DNA from: Carboxylicivirga marina
Lineage (GTDB): Bacteria > Bacteroidota > Bacteroidia > Bacteroidales > Marinilabiliaceae
Assembly: GCF_016612505.1 (NCBI RefSeq)
Contig: NZ_JAENRR010000018.1
Location: 1-64,000, forward strand
DNA length: 64,000 nucleotides
Direction of reading: 5' to 3'
This document shows positions 36,336-46,756 of this stretch, piece by piece. How positions within the stretch are numbered: the first letter of the stretch is position 1; the number at the start of each line of letters is the position of its first letter. A program made the translations under genes and the position numbers. The notes beneath the pieces were generated by a model, which saw nothing but the letters and a program-made list of their open reading frames with translations, was not told the DNA's origin and made no database searches.

Positions 36336-37658
36336 ATGAACTGGGAGCAATTATTATCCACTATACGTACCGGACAAGAAGAGAAAAAAGAAATAAATCA
36401 CGATCGCACACAGTTTCAGCGCGATTATGATCGCTTAATCTTCTCCTCTCCCTTTCGTCGATTACAAGATAAAACACAGGTATTTCCTTTGCCAGGAAGC
36501 GTGTTTGTGCACAACCGCTTAACGCATAGCCTTGAAGTGGCTAGCGTGGGTCGCTCATTAGGAAATAACATCTCATCGAAATTATTGCAAGCTGGCTTGG
36601 GAAATCCCGACTTAGTGGCTGAAATTGGCTCAGTTGTAGCGGCAGCCTGTCTGGCTCACGATTTGGGAAATCCTCCTTTTGGGCATTCAGGAGAAGAGGC
36701 CATTGGCCATTATTTTACCAATGGCGAAGGATTACAATTTAAAAACGAACTAACAACTTCGCAATGGACCGACATTACTCGCTTTGAAGGCAATGCTAAT
36801 GCATTACGAATGCTCACTCATGCTTTTAAAGGCCGACGTAAAGGAGGCTTCGCAATGACATACACTACCATCGCCTCTATTCTAAAATATCCCTACGAAT
36901 CGGGCATTGGCATGAAGAAATTTGGCTATTTCCAATCAGAGAAAGCCATATTTGAACACATTGCTCAATCGCTTGGTCTTAAACTGATGGATGAAGAGAA
37001 AGGCATCTATGCCCGTCATCCTTTAGTATATCTAGTTGAAGCTGCCGATGATATTTGTTATCAGGTAATGGACATTGAAGATGCGCATAAGTTGAAGATT
37101 CTTTCTTATGAAGAAACTTATCAATTGCTCACTGCCTTTTTTGATAAAGAAACCGAAGCTCATGAATTTGTAAAGATTCAGGAAATATTTAAAGAAGTAA
37201 CTGATAAAAATGAGCAGATGGCTTTTTTACGCGCGAAGGTGATCGGAAAATTAGTGAATCAATGCACTGATATTTTCTGGAACAAGCACGAAGCCATACT
37301 TGAAGGTACTTTTAGAAAAGGACTAATCGACCACCTTACAGGAACCGAACTCGAAGCCATGGAAACTTGTAAGACAACAGCTTATAAACGCATCTACAAA
37401 CATCCATCGGTGGTTGAAATTGAAATAGCCGGCTATCGTATATTGGGCACCTTGCTCGAAGAGTTTATTAAAGCAGTAACAAATCCAGACGATTTCTATT
37501 CAAAGATGTTATTGCCATTTATTCCTGAGCAGTTTGCTACAAATGAGGATACGCCTTTATATGAAAAAATTCAATCGGTTCTGGATTTCATTTCGGGTAT
37601 GACAGATGTTTATGCCTTGGATTTATATAAGAAAATAAGCGGGATTGGGCTGAAATAA
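36336..37658 (+). CDS. dgt: dGTP triphosphohydrolase
   Basis: HD-domain enzyme of 440 residues that hydrolyses dGTP to deoxyguanosine and triphosphate, controlling dNTP pools. Motifs in order: RRLQDKTQV near 42, NRLTHSLEV (first His) near 62, AAACLAHDLGNPPFGHSGE with the HD pair near 107-120, and the later Asp in EAADDICY near 235. The start at 36336 gives the usual N-terminus with an HDRTQFQRDYDRL segment. It partners the upstream metallopeptidase, which is not a known functional link. Confidence 0.93.
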   Translation: MNWEQLLSTIRTGQEEKKEINHDRTQFQRDYDRLIFSSPFRRLQDKTQVFPLPGSVFVHNRLTHSLEVASVGRSLGNNISSKLLQAGLGNPDLVAEIGSVVAAACLAHDLGNPPFGHSGEEAIGHYFTNGEGLQFKNELTTSQWTDITRFEGNANALRMLTHAFKGRRKGGFAMTYTTIASILKYPYESGIGMKKFGYFQSEKAIFEHIAQSLGLKLMDEEKGIYARHPLVYLVEAADDICYQVMDIEDAHKLKILSYEETYQLLTAFFDKETEAHEFVKIQEIFKEVTDKNEQMAFLRAKVIGKLVNQCTDIFWNKHEAILEGTFRKGLIDHLTGTELEAMETCKTTAYKRIYKHPSVVEIEIAGYRILGTLLEEFIKAVTNPDDFYSKMLLPFIPEQFATNEDTPLYEKIQSVLDFISGMTDVYALDLYKKISGIGLK

Positions 37659-37808
37659 GCTGAGATTCAGATTTTCAAACTTTCCATTTATCCGTCAATA
37701 GCTACCATATTTCCAGTAGTAACTGACAGATATATATTCACAATAGTACTTCATTGATTGTGAGGTCATATTTGTTTCATCTAGTTTTAAACAATTAATT
37801 TTATACAC

Positions 37809-40571
37809 ATGAAACAACTGACTATTTCCCTCATCTATTTGTTCTGTCTTTTGTCTTTACAGGCAGCTAATACACCTCTACCAGACCTTAATTCCCTTAA
37901 AAAAGGAGATTGGTTTGAGTTGGAATGCACTCAAATAAACCAACATAAAGATTTCGGAAAAGATGGAAATCCATGGAGCGTGGAAGGCAAAAAGCAAGTA
38001 TTTTATAAAATCACTGTTTCGGATAAGCAAGGTGATCTACTGCAATTATCCTGTAAGATAGATAGGCTGCTAAATATCTTTGAATATAAGAATGACTACA
38101 TCCTTTACGATACCAATTTTCCGATGTCACCAAAGCAAAGCACTGCTAATTATTTTATAAACAAAGACTCACTAATCATTAAAATTGACCTTAATAAAAA
38201 GGAAATAACTGAGGAAAATTATCAATTCGAAAAGGAATCACTGAATTTTGAATGTGAGTTTATAAAAAAAGGTTTTCTTAAATACGGACTTCCAACTAGA
38301 AGCACTTCAGAAATTGAGATCAATACCAAGGAGTTATATGAGAAATCAGTGATCACATATATTAATAATTGGTTGAAATACGGTGATACTAGAGTAAAAA
38401 CAAGAAGTAGTCAGGTTCTGTATTATGACAACTGGAGAGAATGGGATGAAATGCGTATTACTAATGCTTCTTATACACTCATGCATAATGTTAATGTTAT
38501 CTGCCATATCAACAATGCTACAGATAGCACAATAATAAATTTCAAAACAAGCGATGACCAAAAGATTAAACCTATTTCGCAAGATGGTAATAAATTTCGA
38601 TTTGCCTTTTTTATGCCGAACCCACAATCTTGCTGGATTTACCTGAACAATAAAAGCATTGCATTATCTTTAACACCTAACGATTCGTTAATAATAGATA
38701 TTGACGAAAGTAGCTTTCCTGAAAAAACAAAGTTTTCCGGCTTAGGCAGTGCAGCCTGTCAATGCACATATGAACTTAGAGAAGATTACTGGCAAAATTA
38801 TTACTTTAAATGGGCTGATAAAAGTATGATTGATTTAGCCAAAACTTTTGAGCAAAGACAAAAAAAATACGAAGCTGTATTTAGCAAATACAAGAACCAA
38901 ATGTCTCGATTCTGGAGAGAAAGCAAACAAAAAGACTTGCATTATAGGGTGGCAACAGAACTATTCATCGCAGTGAATATAATGATGAAATGGAATGAAT
39001 TTGAGGGTAATTTGGGTGAATTACAAAAACACCTTGAAAGCAAACACCTATGTAAAATAACCCCGATGATTGACTACTTATATTCCTCGGGACATTATCA
39101 TACTTTTTTAGAAGAATATATAAAGTATCAACAACTTTCTATCTCCAGCAATAACTTTTCAACAAATATCCTGAACTTCGGTTATGAAGAGAAGCTTTTA
39201 CTTACTAAGATGATATTTAGAGGTTATCCTAAATATTATTGTTCTCAACGTATTATTGCAGAATATTTACAGGAGAAGCCTTTAACCGAAGCCCAAAAGG
39301 AATATGACTGGTTTAGATATCATTGTCACGCACCTAAATTTAATGCTCAGCTCAAGAATATATATGATCGAATGGAAAAAATCCAGGCAGACCAATCCAT
39401 TAAAGATTTGAATATCTCCATTGCACCATATCTTAATTTAAAAGAAAAAGCTGATGGTTATATCTTATTGAATATGAACAATGCAATGATATCTTATGAA
39501 TGGGAGGAGAAGGAAATACGTAAACAAGATAGTATTTTCACTACTCTTGGCTTCGAAAAGAAGGCCGAAATTGTAGTTGTTCGCAGGAACTTTATCAAAG
39601 AAAAATGGGCTAATAAACCTAAAAATTATAGTGAGAATGTAAAGATTTATTTTCATGAAAAGGATAGTTTAATCAAGGATACTGAAATATTAAAAACAGG
39701 TGTCAATCGTTATATGTTGCTACGAAATGACGGCACCATCTTGCATAATAATATTAATACTGGCGCAGGTTCTTTTAGTTCGTCGGATTTTTACGATGTT
39801 CTATTAGAAGATTTGAATAAACCAGAAGCTAATAACCAAGCCGACACCCGTCGGCTTGGTTTTGCAATATTATTCACTCTATTATTTTCTGGATTGATTG
39901 CTTGGGGCTTTATTAAAATTCGAAGTCGCCAAATTAAGAAAAAAGAAGAAAGCTTTAGACGACTGGCTGAACTTGAATTAAAGGTTATTCGTTCACAAAT
40001 GAACCCTCATTTTTTATTCAATGCACTGAGCTCTATTCAGCATTTAATTAATAAAAATAAGATTGAAAAGGCAAATATATACTTGTCACGTTTTGCCGAT
40101 ATGATGCGCTTGGTATTGAACAATTCAGCAAAAGAACTGATTTCATTGGCCGATGAGTTAAAACTAATTCAAAATTATCTGGAGCTGGAAAAACTTCGGG
40201 TACCCTTTGAGTTTAATTTAATAGTTGATTCACAACTAAATCCAGAAGAAGATGAATTACCCGGCATGCTCATACAGCCATTTGTTGAAAATGCAGTTGT
40301 ACACGGCATTGCTCCCAAACGTAATGGCCATATAGATATTCGCTTTACAAAAAACAAACATTACTTAAAATGTGAAGTTGTTGATGATGGCATTGGAATT
40401 AACCAGAGCTCAACTCAAAATAGCGGAAACGGAAAAGCCATTAAAATGATACAAGAGCGGGTAAATATTGTAAATTCACAGTCAGATCATCCATTTTCGG
40501 TTCAATTAATCGACAGAAGCGAAGAAGAAGATTGTTCAGGAACCACCGTTTTAATTAAAATACCAATTTAA
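37809..40571 (+). CDS. LytS-like sensor kinase with large TlpA-like periplasmic region
   Basis: 920 residues. A signal peptide (about 1-20) precedes a periplasmic region of about 660 residues. One membrane helix follows near 685-703, then a short linker and a His_kinase domain (PF06580 type) with RSQMNPHFLFNALSSIQHLI near 731 and a HATPase with GMLIQPFVENAVVHGI near 819. The periplasmic part resembles the DUF4369/TlpA architecture: an N-terminal beta domain, a FSGLGSAACQC stretch near 313, a helical linker, and a thioredoxin-like fold near 560-650 without a CxxC. I infer a degenerate thioredoxin-like sensor. It is directly followed by its response regulator. Confidence 0.85.
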   Translation: MKQLTISLIYLFCLLSLQAANTPLPDLNSLKKGDWFELECTQINQHKDFGKDGNPWSVEGKKQVFYKITVSDKQGDLLQLSCKIDRLLNIFEYKNDYILYDTNFPMSPKQSTANYFINKDSLIIKIDLNKKEITEENYQFEKESLNFECEFIKKGFLKYGLPTRSTSEIEINTKELYEKSVITYINNWLKYGDTRVKTRSSQVLYYDNWREWDEMRITNASYTLMHNVNVICHINNATDSTIINFKTSDDQKIKPISQDGNKFRFAFFMPNPQSCWIYLNNKSIALSLTPNDSLIIDIDESSFPEKTKFSGLGSAACQCTYELREDYWQNYYFKWADKSMIDLAKTFEQRQKKYEAVFSKYKNQMSRFWRESKQKDLHYRVATELFIAVNIMMKWNEFEGNLGELQKHLESKHLCKITPMIDYLYSSGHYHTFLEEYIKYQQLSISSNNFSTNILNFGYEEKLLLTKMIFRGYPKYYCSQRIIAEYLQEKPLTEAQKEYDWFRYHCHAPKFNAQLKNIYDRMEKIQADQSIKDLNISIAPYLNLKEKADGYILLNMNNAMISYEWEEKEIRKQDSIFTTLGFEKKAEIVVVRRNFIKEKWANKPKNYSENVKIYFHEKDSLIKDTEILKTGVNRYMLLRNDGTILHNNINTGAGSFSSSDFYDVLLEDLNKPEANNQADTRRLGFAILFTLLFSGLIAWGFIKIRSRQIKKKEESFRRLAELELKVIRSQMNPHFLFNALSSIQHLINKNKIEKANIYLSRFADMMRLVLNNSAKELISLADELKLIQNYLELEKLRVPFEFNLIVDSQLNPEEDELPGMLIQPFVENAVVHGIAPKRNGHIDIRFTKNKHYLKCEVVDDGIGINQSSTQNSGNGKAIKMIQERVNIVNSQSDHPFSVQLIDRSEEEDCSGTTVLIKIPI

Positions 40572-40573
40572 AA

Positions 40574-41323
40574 ATGCATTCAATAACATCCATAATCATA
40601 GATGATGAACCTGCAAATTGTGAAAACTTACAATTGCTATTGCAGAAATATTGCCCACAGTTAGAAGTTCTGGCTTTGGTAGTTTCAATAAATGATGCTT
40701 TGGAGAAGATCATACAATTGAAACCCCAATTGTTATTTTTAGATATTGAATTGGTAGAAGGAACGGGGTTTGACTTGCTTGAGCAACTCCCCAATAAAAA
40801 CTTCGAGATTATTTTTGTAACAGCTTTTGATAAATATGCTTTGAAGGCCATAAAGTTTTGCGCCCTTGACTATCTTCTGAAACCAATTAATATCACTGAA
40901 TTAATCAAGGCCATAACTAAAGTTGAAGAGCGGGTAAATGATGAGCGAGATAACATTCGTATGCAAGAACTTATTCGAAATATCGGAACCCCATCCAAAC
41001 GTATTGCGCTACCCATGGTTGACAAAACGGAGTTTATTGAAGTGGAAGCTATTTCACGATGTCAGGGCGATGGTAATTATACACATGTGTACCTAAAAAA
41101 TAGTGAAAAACACCTCGTGTGTAAATCCATGAAGGAATTTGATGAGCTTCTATCTGATTACAATTTTATTCGCACCCATCAATCCCACTTGATTAACCTA
41201 AACGAGATAAAGGCTTTTGTAAAAACCGATGGTGGTTACATTAAGATGAAAGATGGTTCATCTGTAAGCATCTCACGACAAAGGCGGGAAATGGTTATGA
41301 AAGTGCTGAAAAACATGCATTAA
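40574..41323 (+). CDS. LytTR-family response regulator
   Basis: 249 residues. N-terminal receiver domain with DDEP at 12-15, phospho-acceptor Asp in LLFLDIELVEGTGFDLL near 56 and the switch lysine in LLKPIN near 106. A C-terminal LytTR DNA-binding domain follows (ISRCQGDGNYTHVYL, then FIRTHQSHLINLNEI and the SISRQRR end). ATG begins two bases after the kinase stop. Its binding sites are not known; inverted repeats downstream are candidate sites. Confidence 0.93.
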   Translation: MHSITSIIIDDEPANCENLQLLLQKYCPQLEVLALVVSINDALEKIIQLKPQLLFLDIELVEGTGFDLLEQLPNKNFEIIFVTAFDKYALKAIKFCALDYLLKPINITELIKAITKVEERVNDERDNIRMQELIRNIGTPSKRIALPMVDKTEFIEVEAISRCQGDGNYTHVYLKNSEKHLVCKSMKEFDELLSDYNFIRTHQSHLINLNEIKAFVKTDGGYIKMKDGSSVSISRQRREMVMKVLKNMH

Positions 41324-41647
41324 TTATATTGAACTCACTCTGCTTTGACAATCGAAATAAAAAATGCCTTAATAATGGGATTGTGAGTAATATAATTATC
41401 AATAAGTCAAAGGTCTCTTTTACGGTCATTTAGAAATATCTCTACTTAATCCCAATTATCTGCCTAATAAGTAAACTCATTTATAACGACTAAGTTTTAC
41501 CATCAATTTTGTTATCCAAAATTGGGTACAACTATGTCGGGATTAACCTGCAAATGAAATTGACTGAATTAAATACGATGCATATGCAGGTTAATACTTG
41601 TTATTCAACTAATCATTTAGTTTATTTGAGTAGCAAAATCAAACTCT
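41324..41647. other. Gap with two perfect inverted repeats
   Basis: No gene seen in 324 bp. A hairpin at 41504-41524 has an 8-bp stem (CAATTTTG with CAAAATTG, loop TTATC). An 11-bp perfect inverted repeat ATTAACCTGCA/TGCAGGTTAAT lies at 41542-41552 and 41585-41595. They sit 50-145 bp upstream of the TPR gene, so they may be regulator sites or a leader fold. Confidence 0.55.
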
Positions 41648-42931
41648 ATGAACCTGATGACCCAATTTACCGTTATTGCTGTGCTGATTATTTTTAATAC
41701 CAGTCTTAATGCACAAACAAACGTTCAGCTGGATCTGGCTGAAGGCAATTTCGAAACTATCATTAATCAGCTTTGCGACAAAGCAACATCCATCTCGCAA
41801 ACAGAGCGCTATTATTTAGCGATTGCATACCAGTCAACCGGCTATCCAGATAAAGCTATCGATTGTTTACTAAAGGACTCAACTAACTTATCAATCCAGC
41901 AATTAGACTTGTTGAGCCGGAGTTACATGAGCAGCGGAAACTATAGCAGGGCCTTACCTATTTGCAAAAATCGCTATGAAGCCGAACCCGACAATGTGAT
42001 TAACCTTTTGCGATATGCCGAAATCAACCACTTTTATAAGGATCATGATGCCAACATTAAGTTACTGAAAACATATACCGAACATGATTCAACCAACCTA
42101 AGTGTAAATACTCTACTGGCCGAAAGCTATGAAAAAACGAACGTTAAAGATGCTGCTATTTCTATTTATAAAATGATATTAGAGCAACATCCTGACAACC
42201 AAAAAATAGCTCTGCGATTAGCGAATGTTTATTACCGCCAAAAAATGTATGTTGAGTGTCATGACCTTTGCATGCCATACATTGACAAATTGGATAACAA
42301 CAAGAACTTCTTGCTCGTAGCCGGATTAGCTAACTTCAAAAATGGTTCTAATCACAATGTTAAAGTCATGTTTAAGCGTCTGGAGGCACAAGGCGACAGT
42401 TCATTTCTTACTAAAAAGCACTTAGGTATTGCCTTATATCGTCTCGAAGATTTTAACAATGCCATTTCATACCTGAAAGCAGCTTTTAAAATAAAAGATA
42501 TGGATCCTGAAGTGGCCTTCTTCTTAGGTTCTGCATTGGGGCAATCAAACCAGCCTCAAAAGGGAATCCATTATCTATACTTAGCCCAACAATTAATTAA
42601 ACCATCACCGGTACTAATGGAAAAGACACATGTGAAGCTGGCCATGATTTATAATGATATGGGTAAGAGTAAAATTGCCATTAACCACTACCACGAAGCA
42701 TTTAAATACGATAACAAACCACAATATTTGTATCGTCAGGCTTCTATATATGATTATCAGTTAAAAGATGCTGAAAAAGCACAGGAAATGTATCAACTAT
42801 TCATTGATGTCTTGCCCGAAGAACTGAACCCTAAGAAAGGCAACGAGCGATATGCCATTCAATTAAAAGATGTGGCATCTAAACGATTGGCAAGCCTTAA
42901 AGAAGAAGATTTCTTTAAAAATGGCATTTAA
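41648..42931 (+). CDS. TPR-repeat periplasmic protein
   Basis: 427 residues. Signal peptide ends near SLNAQT. The rest is a chain of about 8-10 tetratricopeptide repeats of 34 residues, with the usual A/G-Y-A spacing (KAIDCLLKD, EKTNVKDAAISIY, NAISYLKAAFKI, AFKYDNKPQYLY). Such scaffolds bind partner proteins. It follows the LytS/LytTR pair with a 324-bp gap, so it may be their target or co-regulated; no direct evidence. A terminator follows. Confidence 0.82.
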   Translation: MNLMTQFTVIAVLIIFNTSLNAQTNVQLDLAEGNFETIINQLCDKATSISQTERYYLAIAYQSTGYPDKAIDCLLKDSTNLSIQQLDLLSRSYMSSGNYSRALPICKNRYEAEPDNVINLLRYAEINHFYKDHDANIKLLKTYTEHDSTNLSVNTLLAESYEKTNVKDAAISIYKMILEQHPDNQKIALRLANVYYRQKMYVECHDLCMPYIDKLDNNKNFLLVAGLANFKNGSNHNVKVMFKRLEAQGDSSFLTKKHLGIALYRLEDFNNAISYLKAAFKIKDMDPEVAFFLGSALGQSNQPQKGIHYLYLAQQLIKPSPVLMEKTHVKLAMIYNDMGKSKIAINHYHEAFKYDNKPQYLYRQASIYDYQLKDAEKAQEMYQLFIDVLPEELNPKKGNERYAIQLKDVASKRLASLKEEDFFKNGI

Positions 42932-42965
42932 CCTCCGATATACTGTCATCAATCATACAACAAAC

Positions 42966-43000
42966 AAAAAGATGACCCGAATACTCGAGTCAGCTTTTTT
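42966..43000. terminator. Bidirectional terminator between TPR gene and tpx
   Basis: Interrupted stem: AAAAAG with CTTTTT, TGAC with GTCA and CGA with TCG, with single mismatches, loop ATAC. T run on the plus strand; A run on the minus strand reads as T in that direction. Confidence 0.65.
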
Positions 43001-43027
43001 GAGAATAAAACTAAACAACTAATTATC

Positions 43028-43525
43028 TTATAAAGCTTTTAAAGCTGCATCATAATCAGGCTCATTAACGATATCATCTACTTGCTCGCTATGAGCTACT
43101 TTACCGTTTTCGTCAACCACTACTACAGCACGTGATAACAAACCGTTTAATGGTCCGTCAATCATTTTCACACCATAATTCTGGCTAAATACTTCATCTT
43201 TATATTCCGATAATGAAACCACATCATCTAAACCTTCGGCACCACAAAAACGAGCATGAGCAAAAGGTAAATCGCGTGATACGCAAAGCACAACAGTATT
43301 ATCTTGCTTTGACGCTTCGGCATTAAAACGACGAACAGACGCTGCGCACACACCCGTATCAACACTTGGGAAAATATTCAGAACCACCTTCTTGCCTTTA
43401 AAATTGGCTAAAGAAACTTCGCTTAAATCAGTTTTAACTAAAGAAAACTCCGGAGCTTCTGCTCCAACTCTTGGAAGATCACCTGCAGTTGCTACCGGTG
43501 AACCTTTGAATGTTATTTTTGCCAT
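43028..43525 (-). CDS. tpx: Thiol peroxidase
   Basis: Atypical 2-Cys peroxiredoxin of 165 residues that reduces peroxides in the periplasm or cytoplasm with thioredoxin as donor. Peroxidatic cysteine in FPSVDTGVCAASVRRF (near 59) and resolving cysteine in ARFCGAEGLDD (near 93) are both present. Catalytic Thr and Arg are kept. No signal peptide, so likely cytoplasmic. The neighbour CcsBA is on the same strand with 135 bp between. Confidence 0.93.
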   Translation of the reverse strand: MAKITFKGSPVATAGDLPRVGAEAPEFSLVKTDLSEVSLANFKGKKVVLNIFPSVDTGVCAASVRRFNAEASKQDNTVVLCVSRDLPFAHARFCGAEGLDDVVSLSEYKDEVFSQNYGVKMIDGPLNGLLSRAVVVVDENGKVAHSEQVDDIVNEPDYDAALKAL

Positions 43526-43660
43526 TTTGTTCTATTGTTTTGTTATGATTCCTAAACAACGTCCATGCACTTTTGTTTGAAAAAAAATAAAAAAATGGCT
43601 GAAAACATTGATTGTCTTCAGCCATCGCTATGATAATGTTATACTTAAAACCTTATAATA

Positions 43661-46600
43661 TTATTCTTTCTTTTCTTCGTCAACTATGGCTTTCTGAACT
43701 TTTCCCTCATTATAATAGGCGAAAAATGATACAACCCCGATTACGACGATGGTGTAATAGACAAATGCCGGAATTGGTACCGGATCACCCTTTGCATACG
43801 AATGCATACCAGCTAAATAATAGTTTACGCCCAGATAAGTCATGATAACTGAGCTAAAACTAATCACCGACCAGAAATTAAAGGTGGTTAAACCACGCAT
43901 ACCTGGAATAAATCGCATGTGTAACACAAAGGCATACACCAATATTGTTACAGCCGACCAGGTTTCTTTCGGATCCCATCCCCAGTAGCGTCCCCATGAT
44001 TCGTTGGCCCAAACACCACCTAAAAAGGCACCTATGGTTAAGAAATATAATCCAACAGTCATCGACATTTCAGCAATGGATGATAGCTCTTCAACTGTTA
44101 ACGAGAAAGCTTTGTTGGTTTTTGACGATTTAACGCCAAACAAAATGAGGTTTAAAAACCCTAACAATGCACCCAGGGCTAAGAATCCATAACTAGCAGT
44201 AATGATTGCCACATGAATGGTTAACCAATACGATTTTAATACCGGAACTAAATTGGTAATTTCCGGGTTCATCCAACTCAAATGTGCTACCATTAATATA
44301 ATACCAGCAAAAAATGAGGTAACCGATAAAGCAATTGGACTTTGTTTGCTAAATAGTAATCCGGCTAATAAGGTACTCCAACCAATGTATAGCATGGACT
44401 CATAACCATTACTCCATGGTGCATGACCAGATATATACCATCGTAATGCTAAACCTAAAGTATAGGCTGCAAAGGCAACCACTATTAAAACCAAACCTCC
44501 CTTAACTATCCATTTAAACTGCCATTTTGGATTTACCAAGGTTGTTAACTGGAAGAATAACAAGATGATTCCAAGCACTAAAAAGTATGGCATCAAGCTC
44601 ATAAATAATGAGCTATTGTTATAGAATATCTCTATCGATTTTTTAGCGTCTGATGGCAGAATCTCTGCACCATACTTCATTTGATAATTGGCAATAGCGG
44701 TAATGTAGCTAGTTTCATTAACCTTATTGCCCGATGATAATGATTCGAGGTACATACCAAATAAGTTACGCACCAGCAAACTATCTTCCTGAGATGCATT
44801 TTCAGCTTTTGCACCGGGCGTTAGCCATGTTGCCTGCTGATCGCCTGGTTGCGGAAATAGCTTTAAGAAGCTACCCATTCGCGACATATAAAACACATTA
44901 ATTTGCTCATCAACCTTAACTGCCTCCTGTTCCAGTTTATTGCGATAAGCAGGTCTCTTACGATACGAATCTTCTACCAATGTTCGTATTTTATACTGAC
45001 CATCAGCTGTAAAGAAATTCTTGAAAGCTGCCTTTTTACTGCTTATTTGTAACATGCCTTTTAAGTCATCGTGCTTAACGGTAATTAAAGGTACAGTTTG
45101 CCAGTAAGTAGGGTCAATCATCATACTAAGCACTACTCTATCAGCCGACCAGCCCTTAAAGGTGTGGTGCTTAGCTAATTTACGAATCACTTCACTATTT
45201 AAAGTATTAAGTGGCTTCATTCGCCCACCATTATCCTGCACCCAGAGTTGCCCAAACTTCTCAGCTGATTCCTGGGTAATACGATGAGGCGGATTGAGTT
45301 CATTGCCCAATAATGGCATGCTGACAAAAGCCAATAACAGGATACTTAAAGCTTGCTTCTTTTTATAGATTTCGGATGTTCGCTTAATTAATTGTCTAAA
45401 GCGTGTATTTGGTGCTATCAATGCGCCAAACATACCGAGTGTCAATAACAAATAACCAAGGTAAGTCAATAGTGTACCCCACATATCTCGATTCACCGAT
45501 AAAACAGTTCCTTTCTCATCCATATCGTACGATGATTGGAAAAAACGATAACCGTGATAGTTAAGAATGTTATTCATAAATATGCGCCTATCCTCTTTTA
45601 AGCCTGTTCGCTCATCCATTAATGTTACTTCGCTGGCAAATGAACTTGGGCTTTCGCTACCTGGATAACGCTCTAACTCGAACTTATTAAGGTACAATGA
45701 GAATGGAATATGAATAATTTTAGCTCCATATGTCACCGTGAATTTGACACCATCAATTTCTTCTACTATTGGTTTACCCAATACATCTTTTTGCCCAAAC
45801 ACAAAGAAATCTTTACGTTTCCCACCTAATTCAGCCACAAATTTAATGGCATCGGGTAAGCCTCGTCCCTGGTCTCCTTCTACTGATACTGGTTCCACGC
45901 CGGCACTCTCCATATAATTTGTTAAAACCATACGAAGGTCGGCAATACTATACAAAACACCATTAAACAACTGATGAACTGAATCAGCTGCAAATGTTTG
46001 ACTTGTGCCGGATTGCATTTGCATCATACTGGCATCAACAGCCGGTTTATAATATGGCGCCCCATCTTTAACACTCAAAATAATAGATTGTCCGTCTTCC
46101 GTTTTTGGATTAAATGCAACGCGATGATTGCCAACTCTTACTTCTTCTCCCTCAAACAAAGAAAACTCCTGGCGTCCTGAAGCAGATGACAATACCAGAC
46201 TAATCGCAGGTTTACCTCCCGGTTTTTCAACTGTGCGCGACATGGCTTGTGGGATATATACATCGCTTCTAAGTTTTAACTTGCCTTTGGGTGTTGAAAA
46301 GCTACCTGAATATTCATTAGGACTAACAATTGAATACAACACATGGTCTTCATCTGTTTCGCTATAATCGCCTGACTCCACCTGAACTTTCACAAATTGC
46401 TCACTGGATAATATCTCATTTGACTCCTCACCTTCTCTAATGTGCATCATGCCTTCATAACCAATATATCTTGTAACTGCAGCACCAATAATTATAATTA
46501 AAAATGACAGGTGAAAAACCAGCCCTGGTAATTTTTTTTTACTAAAACTCTTGAAGCTTATCAGATTCCCAATCATATTGATGGCAAGCAACACAAATAC

Positions 46601-46756
46601 CATCTCAAACCACCAGGCATTATAAACCAGTGCTTTTGATGCATTTGTGCCAAAATCATTTTCAATAAACGTTGCTACTCCCAGCACAGCCCCTAAAAAG
46701 AGCAATAAACTACCCATTAACCAATAAGCAGTAAGAAACTCAAACAGTTTTTTCAT
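43661..46756 (-). CDS. Fused CcsB-CcsA (ResB-ResC) cytochrome c biogenesis protein
   Basis: 1031 residues. N-terminal ResB/CcsB-like part with four membrane helices and a large periplasmic beta region (about 1-440). A periplasmic loop of about 200 residues follows, then the CcsA/ResC part with about eight helices. The haem-handling WWD domain is near 925 (WGRYWGWDPKETWS). Periplasmic His residues that bind haem on both sides are expected (for example HAPWSNGYESM). It exports haem and ligates it to CXXCH motifs in system II. The fused form and its 1031-residue size are normal for many Bacteroidota. Downstream of the divergent porin-like gene's leader. Confidence 0.95.
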   Translation of the reverse strand: MKKLFEFLTAYWLMGSLLLFLGAVLGVATFIENDFGTNASKALVYNAWWFEMVFVLLAINMIGNLISFKSFSKKKLPGLVFHLSFLIIIIGAAVTRYIGYEGMMHIREGEESNEILSSEQFVKVQVESGDYSETDEDHVLYSIVSPNEYSGSFSTPKGKLKLRSDVYIPQAMSRTVEKPGGKPAISLVLSSASGRQEFSLFEGEEVRVGNHRVAFNPKTEDGQSIILSVKDGAPYYKPAVDASMMQMQSGTSQTFAADSVHQLFNGVLYSIADLRMVLTNYMESAGVEPVSVEGDQGRGLPDAIKFVAELGGKRKDFFVFGQKDVLGKPIVEEIDGVKFTVTYGAKIIHIPFSLYLNKFELERYPGSESPSSFASEVTLMDERTGLKEDRRIFMNNILNYHGYRFFQSSYDMDEKGTVLSVNRDMWGTLLTYLGYLLLTLGMFGALIAPNTRFRQLIKRTSEIYKKKQALSILLLAFVSMPLLGNELNPPHRITQESAEKFGQLWVQDNGGRMKPLNTLNSEVIRKLAKHHTFKGWSADRVVLSMMIDPTYWQTVPLITVKHDDLKGMLQISSKKAAFKNFFTADGQYKIRTLVEDSYRKRPAYRNKLEQEAVKVDEQINVFYMSRMGSFLKLFPQPGDQQATWLTPGAKAENASQEDSLLVRNLFGMYLESLSSGNKVNETSYITAIANYQMKYGAEILPSDAKKSIEIFYNNSSLFMSLMPYFLVLGIILLFFQLTTLVNPKWQFKWIVKGGLVLIVVAFAAYTLGLALRWYISGHAPWSNGYESMLYIGWSTLLAGLLFSKQSPIALSVTSFFAGIILMVAHLSWMNPEITNLVPVLKSYWLTIHVAIITASYGFLALGALLGFLNLILFGVKSSKTNKAFSLTVEELSSIAEMSMTVGLYFLTIGAFLGGVWANESWGRYWGWDPKETWSAVTILVYAFVLHMRFIPGMRGLTTFNFWSVISFSSVIMTYLGVNYYLAGMHSYAKGDPVPIPAFVYYTIVVIGVVSFFAYYNEGKVQKAIVDEEKKE

